A DNA stretch of 64,000 bases from Williamsia limnetica (GTDB taxonomy: Bacteria; Actinomycetota; Actinomycetes; Mycobacteriales; Mycobacteriaceae), in the NCBI RefSeq assembly GCF_003217475.1, contig NZ_QJSP01000014.1, positions 105,855 through 169,854 of the forward strand. The letters are read 5' to 3'. How positions within the stretch are numbered: the first letter of the stretch is position 1; the number at the start of each line of letters is the position of its first letter. Shown in pieces: positions 38,663 through 46,579 of the stretch. A program made the translations under genes and the position numbers. The notes below the pieces were generated by a model. It was not told where the DNA came from. It made no database searches and saw only the letters and a list, made by a program, of their open reading frames with translations.

Positions 38663-39405
38663 GCCAGGGGAGTGACCCGGTCATCCGGATCGGCGTGGTC
38701 TCGATCTTCCCCGAATATCTCGAGCCGATGCGAATGGCCTTGCTGGGCAAAGCCATCGACCGTGGAATCCTCGCGCTCGACACCTATGACCTCCGGGACT
38801 GGACGCACGACGTCCACCGCGCGGTGGACGACTCGCCGTACGGCGGTGGCCCGGGAATGGTCATGAAACCGACGGTGTGGGGGCCGTGCCTGGACGAGGT
38901 CTGCCCCGATGACGCGCTCCTGGTGGTGCCCACCCCTGCTGGTGTGCCCTTCACGCAGGCGACGGCGCAGCAGTGGAGCCGCGAGAGCCACATCGTGTTC
39001 GCCTGTGGACGGTACGAGGGTATCGACCAACGGGTGTTCGACGATGCCGCCAAACGTGTTCGGGTACAAGAAGTCTCGCTCGGTGACTTCGTCCTCATCG
39101 GTGGGGAGGTGGCGGTGATGGCCATGGTCGAGGCCACCGTCCGCCTGATCGATGGGGTGCTCGGCAACAAGAACTCACACCAGCAGGACTCCTTCTCGAA
39201 CGGTCTGCTCGAAGGCCCGAGCTACACACGGCCGCCCACATGGCGCGGCCTCGATGTGCCACCGGTACTCCTGGGCGGCGACCACGCGAAACAAGATCGC
39301 TGGCGCACGGAGCAGTCGCTCGCCAGGACCCGGGAGCGACGTCCTGACCTACTGCCTCCCGACCTGCTGCCGCCTCCCGACACTGACGACACCGCTTCGG
39401 GCTAA
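38659..39405 (+). CDS. trmD: tRNA (guanine(37)-N(1))-methyltransferase
   Basis: A 248-residue SPOUT enzyme. The knot motifs are VFACGRYEGIDQRV and VSLGDFVLIGGEVAVMAMVEA, with the active-site region GPGMVMKPTVW. It methylates G37 to keep reading frame. ATG at 38659 overlaps the rimM stop. Its TAA forms the first three bases of a -10 box for the cassette that follows. rplS, its usual neighbour, lies 3.2 kb further on. Confidence 0.97.
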   Translation: MSQGSDPVIRIGVVSIFPEYLEPMRMALLGKAIDRGILALDTYDLRDWTHDVHRAVDDSPYGGGPGMVMKPTVWGPCLDEVCPDDALLVVPTPAGVPFTQATAQQWSRESHIVFACGRYEGIDQRVFDDAAKRVRVQEVSLGDFVLIGGEVAVMAMVEATVRLIDGVLGNKNSHQQDSFSNGLLEGPSYTRPPTWRGLDVPPVLLGGDHAKQDRWRTEQSLARTRERRPDLLPPDLLPPPDTDDTASG

Positions 39406-39408
39406 GCT
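39403..39408 (+). promoter_or_regulatory. -10 element of the cassette, built on the trmD stop codon
   Basis: TAAGCT contains the trmD TAA stop and fits TAnnnT. Transcription would start near 39415, 19 bases before the ATG at 39434, with GGGGGG in between as a possible ribosome site. Confidence 0.4.
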
Positions 39409-39433
39409 CTCCGCACGCGAGTGGGGGGTCACG

Positions 39434-39784
39434 ATGGTCGCAGAATCGGGCAGATCCGGGGAGATGAACCGCGCATGGGATGCGATGTTGGCGGATGTCG
39501 ACGCGCAACGGGCCCAGTTGCGGGCAGCCGAGCAGGAACTCCGGGTCGCCACCGTGGCGGCGACGTCCACCGACCGGCTGGTCAGGGTGGTGATCAACGC
39601 CAGAGGTTTGCTGACAGACCTTCACATCGATCCGCTCGCGCTGCGGCGCTATCGAGCCGACCAACTCTCGACGCTCATCCGCGACCTGGTCGAGCGGGCC
39701 GACGGTGAGCTGACAAACCGCCGGAACCAGGTGGTGGCGGCGATCGTCCAAGACCAGGGTCCGCACCTGCAGGATCTGGACTGA
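39434..39784 (+). CDS. YbaB/EbfC-like protein of type VII-associated kind
   Basis: A 116-residue protein with an N-terminal helix (EMNRAWDAMLADVDAQRAQLRAAEQEL), a short strand region (RLVRVVINARGLLTDLHIDPLALRR) and a C-terminal helix. This is the EbfC/YbaB fold as found in many paralogues beside type VII secretion substrates in Mycobacteriales. It is the first gene of a four-gene unit; the next starts 21 bp later. ATG at 39434 is preferred, while 39464 is also possible. A DNA-binding or chaperone-like role is inferred from the family only. Confidence 0.7.
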   Translation: MVAESGRSGEMNRAWDAMLADVDAQRAQLRAAEQELRVATVAATSTDRLVRVVINARGLLTDLHIDPLALRRYRADQLSTLIRDLVERADGELTNRRNQVVAAIVQDQGPHLQDLD

Positions 39785-39804
39785 GTCGACGGGACGGAGG
39801 GCGG

Positions 39805-40140
39805 ATGCCGGCGGCACATTCAAGCACGGGGCCTCGGATCGATGCACCGTCGGCGCGCGCTGTGGTGAGAGCGCTGGAGCCGGTCGTCGCCGAGCTCGCG
39901 GTGATCTCGGCGGATATGGACGAGCTCGCGATACAGGTGGCACGTGCGTGCGGCGCCCACCCGAGCGGGCACAACTTCGCGCTGGCTCACGCCCGGCTCA
40001 GCGCCGAGGCCGTCGCCGGACTCGACCGGGCGCACGTCGCCATCGCCGGCTATGCCGACGGCCTGAACCGAGCGGTCGAAACCTTGGAGGATGCGGACTC
40101 GGATGCAGCCGCGTCGGTCGCCGCGAGGGTGATCCGGTGA
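39805..40140 (+). CDS. Small helical WXG100/EspC-like protein
   Basis: A 111-residue, almost entirely helical protein (VVRALEPVVAELAVISADMDELAIQVA; RLSAEAVAGLDRAHVAIAGYADGLNRAVETLED). Size and helical-hairpin pattern resemble the EspC/DUF2580 class of type VII secretion targets, though no WxG is present and the identity is weak. It overlaps the next gene by 4 bp (GTGA). Probably a partner of the 333-residue protein. Confidence 0.6.
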   Translation: MPAAHSSTGPRIDAPSARAVVRALEPVVAELAVISADMDELAIQVARACGAHPSGHNFALAHARLSAEAVAGLDRAHVAIAGYADGLNRAVETLEDADSDAAASVAARVIR

Positions 40141-41138
40141 TCCCGACCGACCACCGCGAGCCGGTGGCGTCGCTGTTGCACGAGCTGACCCCGGACATCG
40201 ACGCGGCCGCACTACTACTTCTTGTAGCGCGCTATGAGGCTTTGGCCCAACGCGTTTCAGAGTGTATCGCCACGGTCGACAACGAAGTCCGTGCATTGAC
40301 CGAGGCCCTCGATGGTCAGACGTCGGTGGCCGCGGAGGCGAAAGGTCGATTACTGGGTCGCGAGTTGCACGCGGCCAGGGACAAGGTCATGGTCACTGCT
40401 GACATCGTCCTGGCCTACGCCGACGCGGTCGAGCAGGCGAAACAACGATTGACCGTTGTCGCGGCGATCGCAGATCGCGACGTCCTTGCCGGGGCAGTGC
40501 TCGCAGCGGCGACCGGTGAGGTGGCCACTCAGGCGGGTGCCGAGCGCCTCGCGGCCCGCACGATGTCGGCCGCTGCCGCTGAGCTGGACCACCGCACCGC
40601 TCTCATCGCGCGCGACGCCGAGCAGAGCGTCCCCGAACAGGGTCAGCACCCGGGTGGAATGCCGATGACACCGGGGGCGATGATGGCGCCGCTGGGTGCC
40701 CTTGCGGGTATCGCGGCAGCCCGGACGGCTTCCGGCGGCGAAGGAAGTGCGCATGTGCCGGACGTCGACCTGGGCATGTTGCGCGCCCGGGCCGCCGTGT
40801 TGACCGCAACCCAACCTCCCGAGGTAGCGCCTTGGATACGAGTTGCGGTCGGCCTGGGCATCGACCAAGCGGGTCGCCGCACCGTGGTCGTCGGCACCAG
40901 TGAGCCGTGCGGCTACCTGAGGCCTGGCGTGGTTCCGGAGCCGCACGAGGTGGTTGTGGGGGACGGCCGGGCACCCGAACTCGCGTTCATCGGATACTGC
41001 CACGACAGAGAGCTCACTCCACTGGCCGTCTGCGCTGCGACACCGCCGTCACCAGAGGTCGCCGCGGCGATCGACGAGTCGGGCGCACACGCCATCGATC
41101 CCGGCGGCCACGAAGACCCGTCAGGGCCGGGATTGTGA
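40137..41138 (+). CDS. Type VII secretion-associated-like protein, two-domain
   Basis: A 333-residue protein I do not firmly recognise. Residues 1-165 or so are helical (LHELTPDIDAAALLLLVARYEALAQRV). A Met/Pro/Gly linker at about 170-205 (GGMPMTPGAMMAPLGALAGI) is of a kind common in type VII substrates. The C-terminal 110 residues (WIRVAVGLGIDQAGRRTVV, EPCGYLRPGV, PELAFIGYCHDRELTPLAV) are a compact alpha/beta domain, loosely like the C-terminal domains of mycobacterial ESX-linked proteins. GTG at 40137 and the stop both overlap neighbours by 4 bp. Toxin or enzyme function is speculation. Confidence 0.6.
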   Translation: MIPTDHREPVASLLHELTPDIDAAALLLLVARYEALAQRVSECIATVDNEVRALTEALDGQTSVAAEAKGRLLGRELHAARDKVMVTADIVLAYADAVEQAKQRLTVVAAIADRDVLAGAVLAAATGEVATQAGAERLAARTMSAAAAELDHRTALIARDAEQSVPEQGQHPGGMPMTPGAMMAPLGALAGIAAARTASGGEGSAHVPDVDLGMLRARAAVLTATQPPEVAPWIRVAVGLGIDQAGRRTVVVGTSEPCGYLRPGVVPEPHEVVVGDGRAPELAFIGYCHDRELTPLAVCAATPPSPEVAAAIDESGAHAIDPGGHEDPSGPGL

Positions 41139-41569
41139 GCCAGCATCGCATCGATGTCCTGGGCGCAGGGGTCGCCGGTCTCGTCGACCGCGTAAACTCG
41201 GATCACCTGGACCGGGTCGGTCTGCTGATCGCGGTGGCTGCCCTCGACGCGGCAGCCGTCCCGACAGAGGGGCTGGTCACCGAGGCACTCACGACCTGGC
41301 GCTCCGGGCGGCCCGCCACGGCAAGCCACCGCCTGGCGATCGCGGCGTTCCGGGGACGTCTGGACTCCCTTGCCTTTGCCGCCGCCCACGCCGGCCGCGA
41401 CGCCGAGTATCGAACGGCTTTCGCGCGGGCGCGGGCGGTCGCCGCCCTGGAGTTCGGCGCGAGCGGGGCCGGGCGAGAAGGTCTGCGCGAGGTGGTGTGC
41501 GAAGCATGCGCCGCCGTGGGATCGGCGTCTTTGGTCGCAAACCTCCTGCTCGACCACGTCGGCGACTAA
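41135..41569 (+). CDS. Cassette protein of unknown function (possible partner or immunity protein)
   Basis: A 144-residue helical, alanine-rich protein (LDRVGLLIAVAALDAAAVP; SLAFAAAHAGRDAEYRTAFARARAVAALEFG; LREVVCEACAAVGSASLVANLLLDH). GTG at 41135 overlaps the preceding stop by 4 bp, so expression is coupled to the 333-residue protein. No domain is recognised. Position fits a chaperone or immunity partner, but nothing in the sequence proves it. Confidence 0.6.
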   Translation: MSQHRIDVLGAGVAGLVDRVNSDHLDRVGLLIAVAALDAAAVPTEGLVTEALTTWRSGRPATASHRLAIAAFRGRLDSLAFAAAHAGRDAEYRTAFARARAVAALEFGASGAGREGLREVVCEACAAVGSASLVANLLLDHVGD

Positions 41570-41572
41570 TCT
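41567..41572 (+). promoter_or_regulatory. -10 element for the leaderless membrane-protein gene
   Basis: TAATCT includes the TAA stop of the preceding gene and lies six bases before the ATG at 41579. This is the TAnnnT-N6-start leaderless layout. Confidence 0.45.
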
Positions 41573-41578
41573 GACCCC

Positions 41579-42550
41579 ATGGGCCACTGGTTCACCGAGA
41601 ACATCATCGACAACGGCCGATTACCGCTGTTCATGGCATACATCGGCTTCATCCTGGGATTCCTCGGAATCCGCATCAGCGTGAGGCTGATCCGGGCCGA
41701 GGTCAGCTGGTGGTTCAACAACGTCACCCCCGGCGGGCTGCACATCCATCACGTCGTCTTCGGCACGGTGTTGACGATGCTGTCCGGCCTCGGGCTGATC
41801 GCTCTGGCCATCAACGGCTCCCAGACGACGCTGTCGATCTTCGCCGCCCTCTTCGGCGTCGGTGCCGCGCTCGTCCTGGACGAATTCGCGCTCATCTTCT
41901 ATCTCCGCGATGTCTACTGGGCAGAAGAAGGGCGTGCCTCGCTCGACGCAGTGTTCGTCGCGATGGCGGTCATGGGTCTGATCCTGCTCGGCTACCACCC
42001 ACTCGACTGGTGGGGCGCCGACACCAACGACATGGCCGCGACGATCGCTGCGGTCATCTATTCGGGACTGGTGCTGGCGCTGGCCGGGCTGGTATTGCTC
42101 AAAGGCAAGATCTGGACCGGCTTGATCGGTTTGTTCATCTTCCCGCTCCTCGTGGTCGCGGCCATCCGTCTCGCCCGACCGACCTCGCCGTGGGCTCGCT
42201 GGCGTTACACCAAGCGTCAAAAGAAGATGAACGCTGCCGTCAAGCGGGAACGCAGGGTTCGCAGGCCGCTCATCCGGGCGAAGATATTCATGCAGGACCT
42301 CATGGCGGGCAAACCGGACGTCGCACATGCCAAATCCGGGGCCGAGGAAGAGTTGAACGCCAAGGTCCACCCCGCGCCTGCCAAAGGCGAGTCCGCAGGG
42401 CTCGTGTTGACGGAGGCGATTTCGCCTGGCGGGGGTCCCTCTGGCACAATTGACCAGTTGCCGTTTGACGGTCAGCAGCCCGGTACGCCCGTGGCCGCTG
42501 AGACGTCGCGGAGACCACACGAATCGGAGCACGAACCAGTCGAGCCGTAA
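41579..42550 (+). CDS. Polytopic membrane protein of unknown function
   Basis: A 323-residue protein with about six membrane segments in the first 200 residues ([34 protein letters not shown] and others). It carries a histidine motif, LHIHHVVFG, and the acidic stretch [15 protein letters not shown]. The last 120 residues are cytoplasmic, first very basic ([21 protein letters not shown]), then low complexity. Family not recognised. It may be part of the trmD-rplS insertion or a conserved neighbour. Its 3' end carries the rplS promoter module. Confidence 0.75.
   Translation: MGHWFTENIIDNGRLPLFMAYIGFILGFLGIRISVRLIRAEVSWWFNNVTPGGLHIHHVVFGTVLTMLSGLGLIALAINGSQTTLSIFAALFGVGAALVLDEFALIFYLRDVYWAEEGRASLDAVFVAMAVMGLILLGYHPLDWWGADTNDMAATIAAVIYSGLVLALAGLVLLKGKIWTGLIGLFIFPLLVVAAIRLARPTSPWARWRYTKRQKKMNAAVKRERRVRRPLIRAKIFMQDLMAGKPDVAHAKSGAEEELNAKVHPAPAKGESAGLVLTEAISPGGGPSGTIDQLPFDGQQPGTPVAAETSRRPHESEHEPVEP
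42418..42450 (+). promoter_or_regulatory. Promoter-like module ahead of rplS, shared with rpsP
   Basis: GATTTC at 42418-42423 and TCTGGCACAAT at 42440-42450, spaced by 16 bases exactly as before rpsP at 37229-37261. It lies inside the end of the membrane-protein gene. A second possible -10 box, TAGGTT, is closer to rplS at about 42582. Confidence 0.5.
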
Positions 42551-42627
42551 CGCATGATCCTGCGGGGTCCTGTCCAAAGCCGCTAGGTTCCTCTACTCAC
42601 GCCAACTGCAAGATTGGAACCGACAAC

Positions 42628-42969
42628 ATGAACACTCTGGATTTCCTGGACAACAAGTCCCTGCGCGACGACATCCCCGATTTCCGTGCGGGCGACACCC
42701 TGAACGTCCACGTCAAGGTGATCGAGGGATCGAAAGAACGCGTTCAGGTGTTCAAGGGCGTCGTGATCCGTCGCCAGGGTGGTGGCGTGCGTGAGACGTT
42801 CACCGTGCGCAAGGTGTCGTTCGGTGTCGGTGTGGAGCGTACGTTCCCGGTGCACAGCCCCAACCTCGCGAAGATCGAGGTCGTCACCCGCGGTGATGTG
42901 CGTCGCGCGAAGCTGTACTACCTCCGCGATCTGCGCGGCAAGGCTGCCAAGATCAAAGAAAAGCGCTGA
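42628..42969 (+). CDS. rplS: 50S ribosomal protein L19
   Basis: A 113-residue L19 at the 30S-50S interface. Conserved parts are [36 protein letters not shown] and the end [22 protein letters not shown] at 42628 is the usual start. It lies 17 bp before lepB, the standard order. Confidence 0.97.
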   Translation: MNTLDFLDNKSLRDDIPDFRAGDTLNVHVKVIEGSKERVQVFKGVVIRRQGGGVRETFTVRKVSFGVGVERTFPVHSPNLAKIEVVTRGDVRRAKLYYLRDLRGKAAKIKEKR

Positions 42970-42974
42970 CGCAC

Positions 42975-42980
42975 TAAGCT
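42975..42980 (+). promoter_or_regulatory. -10 element for leaderless lepB
   Basis: TAAGCT six bases before the lepB GTG. It is the same hexamer found on the trmD stop codon. Confidence 0.45.
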
Positions 42981-42986
42981 TGCGGC

Positions 42987-43844
42987 GTGGTAGACACCCC
43001 CCGCGGCCCCGACGGTTCCAGCACTTCCGGCGACGATACCTACGGAGGCCCGGACTCGCAGGGCGCTCGTCCGTGGCGCAGCCTGGACGACCGTGACGAG
43101 AGCAAGCCGAAGAAAAAAGGCTCGATCCTGCGCGAGACGGCGATCATCATCGTCTGCGTTCTCCTGCTGACCTGGGTTCTCCAGACGTTCGTCGGCCGGC
43201 AATATGTGATTCCGTCCGAGTCGATGGAACCGACGCTGACCGGTTGTGCGGGATGCACAAACGACCGCATCGTCATCGACAAGCTGGTGTACCGGTTCGG
43301 CGAGCCCAAGGCCGGTGACGTGGTGGTCTTCAAGGCCCCCACGTCATCTTGGGACCTCGGATGGCGCTCACCCCGCTCGGACAACACAGTTGTCCGAGGT
43401 GCCCAGAACGCGATGTCCTGGTTCGGTTTCGCACCGCCCGATGAGAACAATCTCGTCAAACGGGTCATCGCGACCGGTGGTCAGCGCGTGGAATGCCACA
43501 ACGCCGACCGCACCGGGGTCAAGGTCAACGGCAAACCGCTGGTCGAGCCGTACATAGACATGAAACTGCAAGAACAGAACGCCGCCATGCGTCCAGGGGA
43601 TCTGCTGGACGCGAATGGCCAGCTCAATTCGTGCCTCGGCGAGGACTTCGGCCCACTGGATGTGCCGGCGGGACAGGTCTGGGTGATGGGCGACAACCGT
43701 GGTAATTCTGCGGACTCGCGCTACCACCAAGACGACGAGCTGCACGGTATGGTGCCCGTCGACGACATCCGCGGCAAGGTCCGCTTCGTCATCTACCCGT
43801 TCTCCCGCATGGGTTCGGTCGACTCCGTCAATCCGCAGAAGTAG
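42987..43844 (+). CDS. lepB: Signal peptidase I
   Basis: A 285-residue membrane-anchored S26 serine protease that removes signal peptides. A 45-residue charged cytoplasmic tail precedes one membrane segment (AIIIVCVLLLTWVLQTFV). The catalytic serine is in PSESMEPTL and the catalytic lysine in VKRVIATGGQRVE. GDNRGNSADSR is the conserved box E. It sits between rplS and rnhB as in other actinobacteria. Confidence 0.97.
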   Translation: MVDTPRGPDGSSTSGDDTYGGPDSQGARPWRSLDDRDESKPKKKGSILRETAIIIVCVLLLTWVLQTFVGRQYVIPSESMEPTLTGCAGCTNDRIVIDKLVYRFGEPKAGDVVVFKAPTSSWDLGWRSPRSDNTVVRGAQNAMSWFGFAPPDENNLVKRVIATGGQRVECHNADRTGVKVNGKPLVEPYIDMKLQEQNAAMRPGDLLDANGQLNSCLGEDFGPLDVPAGQVWVMGDNRGNSADSRYHQDDELHGMVPVDDIRGKVRFVIYPFSRMGSVDSVNPQK

Positions 43845-43853
43845 GCACCGTCA

Positions 43854-44507
43854 GTGGCAACCCGGTGGCCACCGAGGGTGGCGATCAGACGCGCGGCGGG
43901 CCTGCGCACCTTCGAGGCCGCCCTGTACCGCAGCGGGCTGGGGCCCGTTGCCGGGGTCGATGAGGCCGGCCGTGGGGCCTGCGCAGGCCCTCTGGTCGTG
44001 GCGGCCTGCGTCCTCAAGCCCACGCAACTGGTGTCGCTGGCCGAACTGGACGATTCCAAGAAGCTCACGGCCAACGCCCGGGAGAAGTTGTACAAATCCG
44101 TCACCCGGCACGCAGCGGCCTGGAGCGCGGTGATCGTCGACGCCGCCGAGGTGGACCGGATCGGCATCCACGTCGCAAACATCGAGGGGATGCGAAGGGC
44201 GGTGGCGGGTCTGGGAATCGCGCCCGGTTACGTCCTGTCCGACGGGTTCCGTGTGCCGGGCCTCACCGCGCCGTCGCTGCCGGTGATCGGTGGCGACGGA
44301 GCTGCCGCGTGTATCGCGGCGGCAAGCATCGTCGCCAAGGTCACCCGCGATCGGATCATGGTCGCGATGGACGCCGAGCTGCCCGGATACGGGTTTGCGA
44401 TCCACAAGGGCTACAGCACGGAGATGCACATGCAATGCCTCGACGAACTCGGTCCTTCGCAGCAGCACCGTATGTCGTACCGCAACGTGCGCATGCGCGT
44501 GCGTTAG
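43854..44507 (+). CDS. rnhB: Ribonuclease HII
   Basis: A 217-residue nuclease that cuts RNA in RNA-DNA hybrids. The DEDD residues are in [26 protein letters not shown] and the [13 protein letters not shown] region. The C-terminal [21 protein letters not shown] is typical. GTG at 43854 is 9 bp after lepB; a later in-frame start is possible because the first 30 residues vary in the family. Confidence 0.95.
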   Translation: MATRWPPRVAIRRAAGLRTFEAALYRSGLGPVAGVDEAGRGACAGPLVVAACVLKPTQLVSLAELDDSKKLTANAREKLYKSVTRHAAAWSAVIVDAAEVDRIGIHVANIEGMRRAVAGLGIAPGYVLSDGFRVPGLTAPSLPVIGGDGAAACIAAASIVAKVTRDRIMVAMDAELPGYGFAIHKGYSTEMHMQCLDELGPSQQHRMSYRNVRMRVR

Positions 44508-44525
44508 ACAAGGCGGTACGCAAGT

Positions 44526-44531
44526 TAGGCT
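44526..44531 (+). promoter_or_regulatory. -10 element for the leaderless DUF2469 gene
   Basis: TAGGCT six bases before the ATG at 44538, identical to the box before ffh. Confidence 0.45.
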
Positions 44532-44537
44532 TAGAGC

Positions 44538-44861
44538 ATGAGCGCCGAAGATCTCGAGAAGTACGAAACCGAGATGGAATTGTCCCTGTACCGGGAGTAC
44601 AAGGACGTCGTCGGTCAATTCACCTATGTCGTCGAGACCGAACGCCGGTTCTACCTGGCAAATGCCGTGGAGATGGTGCCCCGCAACGCGGACGGCGAGG
44701 TCTACTTCGAGGTGCGCATGAGCGATGCGTGGGTGTGGGACATGTACCGGCCCGCCCGGTTCGTCAAACAGGTTCGGGTCATCACTTTCAAGGACGTCAA
44801 CATCGAAGAGCTCGAGAAGCAGGACCTGCGGCTTCCCGAAGACGGGGTGTTGGGGGACTAG
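44538..44861 (+). CDS. DUF2469 family protein
   Basis: A 107-residue protein (SAEDLEKYETEMELSLYREYKDVVGQFTYVVETERRFYL) matching the small DUF2469 proteins always found after rnhB in Mycobacteriales. The function is unknown. A leaderless promoter box precedes it. Its 3' end overlaps the convergent MFS gene by 4 bp. Confidence 0.92.
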   Translation: MSAEDLEKYETEMELSLYREYKDVVGQFTYVVETERRFYLANAVEMVPRNADGEVYFEVRMSDAWVWDMYRPARFVKQVRVITFKDVNIEELEKQDLRLPEDGVLGD

Positions 44862-46576
44862 CGGTCTGCTTCGGCAGCTGCGGTCACCGGCCGCTTGAGC
44901 AACAGGGTGATGCAGGCGAGCAGTACCGCGGCCCCGGCGATCGCCCACAACACCATGGTCAGCGCTCCGAGGAAAGATCGGGCCGCGGCCTGACGTGCTG
45001 CTTCAGAGAGCTCAGAGGCCGCGGCTGCGGCGACGGTGCTCCTGATATCGCCCGGGGTCGGTGCCGCTGACGAGGCGTCCGCCGCACAGCCCGGTGGGGT
45101 CAGTTCCGGATGCGGGGAACTGAGTTGCACGTGCGCGCAGCGAGTGAACTCATCGACCACCACAGGCCGCAGGGCCGCAGCGACGGTGGTGGATTCGAGC
45201 GAGCGGGACAGGGTGATCCCCGCATCGCCTACGGCCGATTGCGACTGCGCGGCAACCTGATTGAAGAACGCGATACTGATCAGGGCCAGCCCGACGGAAC
45301 ATCCGATCTGCTGGATGGTCGGGATGGTGCCCGATGCTGAGCCCACGTTCGACGACGTGGTCCCCGACAGGATCGTCGCCTGCAGTGGTGCCACGAACAA
45401 ACCGGTCCCGACACCGCCGATGAGTAGCGGCAGCAGAACCGTGAGCAGCTCGAGCGACTCGCCTGCCGGATCGATGACCACGGCGAGCCAACCGAGGCAC
45501 ACCGCGAACGCTGACATTCCGACGGTGAGCGTCCGAGACCCTATGCGCGCGACCAACCACGGCGACACCACCGAACCGACCGCAGCCCCGACAGCGAATG
45601 GGAACGTCAGGACACCGGTGCGCAGGGGGCTGTACCCGAGCCCGAACTGCGCGGCGATCGAGACCGTGAAGAAGAACGCCGCGAACACGCTGAAGAAGGT
45701 CACCGAGAGCACCGCACCGACCGAGAAACTTCGGTGCGAGAACAGGTCGAGCCGTAGCAGGGGACTGCCGCCCCGGGCTTGCAGTCTGCGCTCATAGAAC
45801 ACGAAGATCGCCAGGAGCAGAACTGCAACGGCGAGCATGAGCAGCAACGACGCAGGCCAGTTTTTCTCACGGCCGACGGCGAGGGGATAGATGAGCATGA
45901 ACAGCCCGGTGCTCGAAAGCACCATGCCGATGACGTCGAACTGCTCATGGGCCACAGACCGCACCGCAGGCAGATGCCGGTAGGCGATCAAGCAGGCTGC
46001 AGCACCCAGCGGGAGATTCACCAGGAAAATGGTCCGCCAGCCCCAGCCGAATACGTCGACGGCAATGAGCACACCGCCGAGCATCGGGCCGAGCATCGCG
46101 GCGACCCCGGCCGTGGCGCCGTAGATACCGAAGACCGCGCCATGTTTGGCGCGGGGGAACAGCACCGAGATGATGGCGATGGTCTGCGCCGACGCGGCGG
46201 CCGCGCAGACACCTTGTACGCCCCGCAGTGCGATCAGCTCGCCGGCACCGGAGGCGGTGCCGCACAGCACCGACGCGACAGTGAATCCGGTGAGTGCACC
46301 GAGGAAGACCCGGCGCCTGCCGAACCGCTCTCCGAGTCGTGAACCCGTCATCAGTGTGCACGCGAACGCGAGTGTGTACACCGTCGCGACGAGAAGCTGC
46401 GCCGAGTAGGTCGCGTCCAGGTCGGTCGCGAGGCTGGGCAGCGCGATGTTCACGATGGTGGTGTCCACCATCTGCATGAACACTGCGATGAGGCAGGCGG
46501 TGAATGCCCACCATGCCCGACGAGATGAGATCGGGTCGGATTGTGGCTGCGCCACAACCGAATCAGGCGAATGCAC
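44858..46576 (-). CDS. MFS transporter, DHA2 (14-TM) family
   Basis: A 572-residue drug:proton-type exporter. The first membrane helix has MQMVDTTIVNIALPSLATDL, the DHA2 signature. Motif A is GSRLGERFGRRRVFLGAL, and motif C lies in GPMLGGVLIAVDVFGWGWRTIFLVNLPLG. About 14 membrane segments are visible. It starts 3 bp after the PapA-like acyltransferase gene ends, so it is probably co-transcribed and may export the acylated glycolipid. In mycobacteria an MmpL protein usually does this. Confidence 0.9.
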   Translation of the reverse strand: MHSPDSVVAQPQSDPISSRRAWWAFTACLIAVFMQMVDTTIVNIALPSLATDLDATYSAQLLVATVYTLAFACTLMTGSRLGERFGRRRVFLGALTGFTVASVLCGTASGAGELIALRGVQGVCAAAASAQTIAIISVLFPRAKHGAVFGIYGATAGVAAMLGPMLGGVLIAVDVFGWGWRTIFLVNLPLGAAACLIAYRHLPAVRSVAHEQFDVIGMVLSSTGLFMLIYPLAVGREKNWPASLLLMLAVAVLLLAIFVFYERRLQARGGSPLLRLDLFSHRSFSVGAVLSVTFFSVFAAFFFTVSIAAQFGLGYSPLRTGVLTFPFAVGAAVGSVVSPWLVARIGSRTLTVGMSAFAVCLGWLAVVIDPAGESLELLTVLLPLLIGGVGTGLFVAPLQATILSGTTSSNVGSASGTIPTIQQIGCSVGLALISIAFFNQVAAQSQSAVGDAGITLSRSLESTTVAAALRPVVVDEFTRCAHVQLSSPHPELTPPGCAADASSAAPTPGDIRSTVAAAAASELSEAARQAAARSFLGALTMVLWAIAGAAVLLACITLLLKRPVTAAAEADR

Positions 46577-46579
46577 CGC

